DNA from: Virgibacillus senegalensis
GTDB lineage: Bacteria; Bacillota; Bacilli; Bacillales; Amphibacillaceae
Direction: 5' to 3'
Assembly: GCF_000821245.2 (NCBI RefSeq)
Contig: NZ_LN611425.1
Span: 777,529-838,738 of the forward strand
Length of the DNA: 61,210 nt
A program made the position numbers and the translations under genes. Positions 57,884 to 61,210 of the stretch are shown here, one piece after another. The notes below the pieces were generated by a model. It was not told where the DNA came from, did not search any database, and saw nothing but the letters and a program-made list of their open reading frames with translations. How positions within the stretch are numbered: position 1 is the stretch's first letter; each line of letters starts with the position of its first letter.

Positions 57884-57912
57884 AATATACCACATGGTTT
57901 TTCTTCAATCAA
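57884..57912 (-). promoter_or_regulatory. sigma-A promoter of rpsB
   Basis: Minus strand: -35 TTGATT (57907-57912), 17-nt spacer, -10 TATATT (57884-57889). It overlaps the region just after swrB. Confidence 0.75.
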
Positions 57913-57920
57913 GCATAATA

Positions 57921-58430
57921 TCAGTTTTTTCGATGAAATTTTATCATCAGTTCGACTTCAGTTTTGCCTTTATCAAGCTTCTTGGCAATTTCATCTATTG
58001 TATACCCTTGATCATACATGGAATATACCTCTGCTGTCATAGATTTCTCTACGGTATCCTGCTGTACCTGGGGAAGAGGTGGCATGTATCCTGATTCACC
58101 GGCTGTCTCGTTTAGGGAGGGACTATTGGCTTCTTGTTCATATGGTTTGACCCGTTCCGGCTTTACCATCCCCAGCCCCTCCTCCTCTTTTTGTTCCTTC
58201 TGGACGTCCTGCTCATTTTTCGGGGTAGCATGGTCCCATTCTTTCAGCAGGCGATCATTTTCTTCCCTTATCTCCTGTAAATAAGCGCTGAGCAGTTCCT
58301 CAGTTTGTCGAAGTGAATCTCCGGAGTCCTGATTGCCGCTGTTTCGCTGCATTTGTTGAAACAATAACCGGATGGCCACGAATGTAACAATGTGTAATAG
58401 CAAACTGATGAATATTAAAAAAGTCAGCAT
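57921..58430 (-). CDS. swrB: swarming motility protein SwrB (YlxL)
   Basis: 169 residues (B. subtilis 167). One N-terminal transmembrane helix (about 3-25), a coiled, polar middle with low conservation, and a C-terminal HTH-like motif VYSMYDQGYTIDEIAKKLDKG in part (YTIDEIAKKLDKG). In B. subtilis SwrB promotes maturation of the flagellar type III export apparatus and sigma-D activation. The start ATG lies behind AAGGG. It is the last gene of the fla/che operon before rpsB. Confidence 0.9.
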   Translation of the reverse strand: MLTFLIFISLLLHIVTFVAIRLLFQQMQRNSGNQDSGDSLRQTEELLSAYLQEIREENDRLLKEWDHATPKNEQDVQKEQKEEEGLGMVKPERVKPYEQEANSPSLNETAGESGYMPPLPQVQQDTVEKSMTAEVYSMYDQGYTIDEIAKKLDKGKTEVELMIKFHRKN

Positions 58431-58441
58431 GTATATCCCTT

Positions 58442-58747
58442 CTAACCACTGAAATCGATTTTCCGACCGAGGTAAGGGTGTTCGTTTTCCATCTTGCCCT
58501 CGTCGTTGTTCTTCTTTTGTTGTCTATCCCTTGCATTATACTCGGTGTCCCGTTTCTCTTTGTTTTGCACGTCCGCTTTGTGTTCGAACTGATTGACTTG
58601 CTTCCGCTTCACTTCTTCCCGGCTTTGTTGTGCTGCCGCAAGCATTTCCTGCGTTTGCTGACCTCGCTGTTGTAATTGTTCCTGTATTTTCCCCGCATCC
58701 TGAACTCTTGGAAGCGCCACTTGCATCTCTACAGATTTCCAGCTCAT
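58442..58747 (-). CDS. small coiled-coil protein of the flagellar operon, unknown function
   Basis: 101-residue, highly charged protein rich in Gln, Lys and Glu, predicted to be helical and coiled (MSWKSVEMQVALPRVQDAG, then heptad-like QQRGQQTQEMLAAAQQSREE in part). B. subtilis has no gene between sigD and swrB, but other Bacillota carry similar small proteins here. I do not recognise a function. ATG at 58747 and GTG at 58753 are both usable with AAAGG upstream. It lies 11 nt before swrB, so co-expression is almost certain. Confidence 0.75.
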   Translation of the reverse strand: MSWKSVEMQVALPRVQDAGKIQEQLQQRGQQTQEMLAAAQQSREEVKRKQVNQFEHKADVQNKEKRDTEYNARDRQQKKNNDEGKMENEHPYLGRKIDFSG

Positions 58748-58946
58748 CCTCACCGCATCCTTTAGCCTCTTCCGGGATCTAACGAACCTGTCCTGCCCTT
58801 TGCTTTCCCGGAAGATACTTTTTCTACGGGCAATTATTGCTTATTGGTGACAGGTATCGTCATTACCATCGATTTACTTATTCTCCTTCTCAAGGAGAAA
58901 TTCCTGCCACCGAACCCTTTAGAGAGCTGACTATATCATTTTAGTT

Positions 58947-59720
58947 TCACTGCATAAGCTTGCTCAAGGAATTTTTTAACTTAAAAATTGCCTTGCGGTG
59001 AATCTGAGAGATTCTCGAAGTGGTCAAGCCAAGAACCTGGCCGATTTCTGTCAGAGTTAATTCTTCCTTATAAAATAAGCTGATCACCATTTGTTCGTTT
59101 TCGTTTAACTGGCTGATTCCGGCTTCCAATTCTCCGAAATCTTCCTGTTGGATAAGGTGCTGTTCAGGAGTGGATGAATGATTATCCGGCAATGTGTAGC
59201 CAATCCCTTCTTTGGTATCGCTAGAACCGTCCTTCGGCTTTTCTTCCATGGATAAAACATTTGCAAACAAAGCGTCTTTTACCGATTCTTCCACTTCCTG
59301 AACAGACAGCCCTACATAATCAGCGATTTCCTCTGCACTTGGCGGACGTTGAAGAGATTGCTCCAATACCTGCGCGGCTTGTTCAACCTGTTTTGCTTTA
59401 TCCCTTACCGACCGCGGCAGCCAATCTTCTTTACGCAAGCCATCCAGTATCGCACCTCTTATCCTGAAGGAAGCGTACGTGTCGAATTTTAAATCCCGAT
59501 CAGGTTCAAATTTTTTCAGGGCGTCAAACAGCCCCATCATACCGAGGCTTTTCAAGTCATCTTTGCTGACACTTCCTGGTAGATGGGTGGATATCCTGCT
59601 GACATGGAAGTTGACCAGATAAATATATTTGTTCATCAATTTGTCTGCCGTTTCGTTACTTTTTGTTTTCATCCATGTGTCCCACAATTGCTCTTCAAGA
59701 GGAGATGTTTGTTTGGACAT
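58947..59720 (-). CDS. sigD: RNA polymerase sigma factor SigD (FliA-type)
   Basis: 257 residues. Region 2 (GMMGLFDALKKFEPDRDLKFDTYASFRIRGA in part, MGLFDALKKFEPDRDLKF), the FliA-specific RKEDWLPRSVRDKA, region 3, and region 4 with LTEIGQVLGLTTSRISQIHRKA (in part, LTEIGQVLGLTTSRIS). It directs transcription of flagellin, autolysins and chemoreceptors. The start ATG at 59720 follows GAGGAGG; an ATG at 59735 is within the ribosome-binding region. It follows cheD. Confidence 0.97.
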   Translation of the reverse strand: MSKQTSPLEEQLWDTWMKTKSNETADKLMNKYIYLVNFHVSRISTHLPGSVSKDDLKSLGMMGLFDALKKFEPDRDLKFDTYASFRIRGAILDGLRKEDWLPRSVRDKAKQVEQAAQVLEQSLQRPPSAEEIADYVGLSVQEVEESVKDALFANVLSMEEKPKDGSSDTKEGIGYTLPDNHSSTPEQHLIQQEDFGELEAGISQLNENEQMVISLFYKEELTLTEIGQVLGLTTSRISQIHRKAIFKLKNSLSKLMQ

Positions 59721-59775
59721 GGTTATCCTCCTCACATTATCATTCTATTTCCGGAAAGAATTACTGTAATGTGTC

Positions 59776-60273
59776 TTATATCTCTGATTCTCCCAAATTG
59801 ACGGTTCTAATCTTCAAAATACCGTTTGCCGGAGAAAATTCTATCGTCCTTCCATTGTTTCCTCCGACGTCCTGGGCTGCTATTGGTACCCGGTGATCTC
59901 TTAACCTTCCGATGACAGCTTCCACGTTGCGATCTCCAACTCGCATCATATCGGTAGAGGTGCTGAAGGTGAACATTTGGGCACCACCAGCAATTTTTGA
60001 TTTCAGGGCATAACGGCGGGCCCCCCTGTCCAAAAGCTCTTCCATCAGCAGGTCGATTGCTGTATCGGCAAACTTCATCTTATTCAGTTCACCGTTTCTG
60101 GCCATAGTGGAATCGGGGAGCATGACATGTGCCATCCCCGCCATTCTTTGTGAAGGGTCATAGATGACTACCCCTACACAAGACCCTAGTCCGGTAGTCC
60201 GAAGGGAATCTGGCGCACTGGCAATTTTCAAATCCGCAATGCCTACTTTTACAATTTGATTGGTCGCATTCAT
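59776..60273 (-). CDS. cheD: chemoreceptor glutamine deamidase CheD
   Basis: 165 residues. It deamidates glutamines in methyl-accepting chemotaxis proteins and stimulates CheC. Catalytic Cys and His lie in TTGLGSCVGVVIYDP (about Cys33) and AGMAHVMLPDS (about His50). The ATG overlaps the cheC stop by four bases, consistent with their physical complex. Confidence 0.95.
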   Translation of the reverse strand: MNATNQIVKVGIADLKIASAPDSLRTTGLGSCVGVVIYDPSQRMAGMAHVMLPDSTMARNGELNKMKFADTAIDLLMEELLDRGARRYALKSKIAGGAQMFTFSTSTDMMRVGDRNVEAVIGRLRDHRVPIAAQDVGGNNGRTIEFSPANGILKIRTVNLGESEI

Positions 60274-60905
60274 TGATCATTTACTCCCAAAACCGTAAAA
60301 ATTTTTTCAAATGATTCCGGATCAGGAAGCAAAAAGAAATGCCCTTCTATTTCCTCTGTTTCACTTTCTGGTACCTGTATCATCGTATCGATTATGATGG
60401 CATAATCACTTTCCCGCGATAGTTCTATCAGCCCTTCCGAAATAATCGCCCCGGCCATATCCATCGACAAGGACGGAACCGATGGCTGCATGTTCAGCTG
60501 CGTGAAATCAGACAAGGCGGTCAAATAGGAACCGGAAAGTATGTTGCCAATTTCATGCAATATCGATAACCCCATTTCTGGATAAGGAGGATTTGCAAAA
60601 GAGAAATCATCACTACCGGTAATATGATGGACAAATCGCTCTGCTTGCTCAGGAGACAACAAGTAAAACATACTGCCAGGGGCTTCTCCTTCAATGCGCA
60701 GGAAAACAGAAACAATAACTTTTTCTGCCCCTCCTACTATTTCCATCGTTTCATCAAAACTGGCGATCCTAACGGATGGCGTCTGCATCTCAATTTTCCG
60801 GTTAAGCAGCTTTGACAAAGCTGTTGCTGCATTCCCTGCCCCGATATTGCCGATTTCTTTTAACGTATCAAGTTGATAAGTTGATAGCTTTTCGATAAAA
60901 GACAT
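60270..60905 (-). CDS. cheC: CheY-P phosphatase CheC
   Basis: 211 residues with the duplicated CheC/FliY helix: EIGNIGAGNAATALS (about 17-31) and EIGNILSGSYLTALS (about 115-129), each carrying the Glu and Asn that attack phospho-CheY. It works with CheD in adaptation. The start ATG follows AAGGA by 8 nt, directly after cheW. Confidence 0.95.
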   Translation of the reverse strand: MSFIEKLSTYQLDTLKEIGNIGAGNAATALSKLLNRKIEMQTPSVRIASFDETMEIVGGAEKVIVSVFLRIEGEAPGSMFYLLSPEQAERFVHHITGSDDFSFANPPYPEMGLSILHEIGNILSGSYLTALSDFTQLNMQPSVPSLSMDMAGAIISEGLIELSRESDYAIIIDTMIQVPESETEEIEGHFFLLPDPESFEKIFTVLGVNDQ

Positions 60906-60911
60906 CGGAAA

Positions 60912-61210
60912 TTATCCTTCTACAGTCTTCAAAGTCTGAACTTCTTCATCGGTTAATACATTATTCAAGTTCAATAATATGAGCAATCGATCTTCCAGTT
61001 TAGCAACCCCTTCTATATAATCCACGTCAACAGCGCCTACTACTTCCGGGGCAGGCTCGACCGCTTCCTTAGGTATATCGATTACATCATAAGCTGCATC
61101 CACGATCAATCCTACTTCCATTTCATCCATATAGACAATGATCATCCGGGTGCTATCTGTAAATTCGGCTTCGTCTAATCCAAACCGTCTGCGTAAATCG
61201 ATGATAGGTG
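60912..61210 (-). CDS. cheW: chemotaxis coupling protein CheW, C-terminal part (runs off right edge)
   Basis: Last 98 codons plus stop of CheW; the start lies outside the window. The visible part begins PIIDLRRRFGL, the conserved loop contacting CheA, and continues through the second SH3-like barrel (VYMDEMEVGLIVDAAYDVI; AVDVDYIEGVAKLEDRLLILL in part). CheW links receptors to the CheA kinase. It is followed by cheC after 6 nt. Confidence 0.95.
   Translation of the reverse strand, partial: PIIDLRRRFGLDEAEFTDSTRMIIVYMDEMEVGLIVDAAYDVIDIPKEAVEPAPEVVGAVDVDYIEGVAKLEDRLLILLNLNNVLTDEEVQTLKTVEG

Overview
This window is a stretch of core chromosome from an endospore-forming Bacillota, family Bacillaceae. 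The gene order closely follows the Bacillus subtilis segment from cheW/sigD through rpsB-tsf, dxr, polC, nusA-infB, pnp, dapA, spoIIIE and recA to rny, spoVS, tdh-kbl and miaB. Sporulation genes (spoVS, spoIIIE, spoVFA/B, ymxH) and a motility locus (cheW-cheC-cheD-sigD-swrB) show a motile spore former. Protein details such as the acidic RodZ tail and the nup cluster next to ymfF suggest a relative of the Oceanobacillus/Virgibacillus/Halobacillus/Terribacillus group rather than B. subtilis itself; this placement is inference. Every supported gene lies on the minus strand, so transcription runs from high to low coordinates. No transposon, CRISPR array, tRNA or rRNA was seen.

Layout in transcription order, right to left. 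61210-57921 holds the end of the flagellar/chemotaxis operon (cheW partial, cheC, cheD, sigD, a small coiled-coil protein, swrB). 57764-53671 holds rpsB (own sigma-A promoter), tsf, pyrH, frr and uppS. 53655-43894 holds cdsA, dxr, rasP, proS and polC. 43459-36924 is the nusA-infB operon (rimP, nusA, ylxR, ylxQ, infB, ylxP, rbfA), then truB and rpsO. 36658-31783 holds pnp, ylxY, mlpA and ymxH. 31546-26682 is the dipicolinate/lysine-branch cluster (spoVFA, spoVFB, asd, dapG, dapA). 26295-22892 holds tepA, ylzJ and spoIIIE. 22436-13062 holds a GntR regulator, a four-gene nucleoside ABC importer (nupNOPQ) and the ymfF-ymfH-ymfI-ymfJ set. 12746-9066 holds ymfK, rodZ, pgsA and cinA. 8751-1 holds recA, rny, ymdB, spoVS, an M19 dipeptidase, tdh, kbl and the start of miaB.

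The outstanding feature is recA. Its coding sequence is split by about 368 nt at 7778-8145. Removing this segment restores a 348-residue RecA exactly between Gly202 and Asn203, inside DNA-binding loop L2. The insert has the paired elements of a group I intron (P1/internal guide, P3, P5, P6, P7, P8 in the right order) and no endonuclease ORF. It is therefore a minimal self-splicing intron inside the SOS master gene, which itself sits behind a LexA box.

Other points: two families of intrinsic terminators reuse nearly the same stem sequence at unlinked operons. Two genes normally present at these loci are missing (RNase J2 between dapA and tepA; the FAD synthase gene between truB and rpsO). Promoter-like sites for sigma-H (spoVS), sigma-E (ymxH) and sigma-K (spoVFA) agree with the expected timing of those genes. 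Strong palindromes precede tdh and the GntR regulator.
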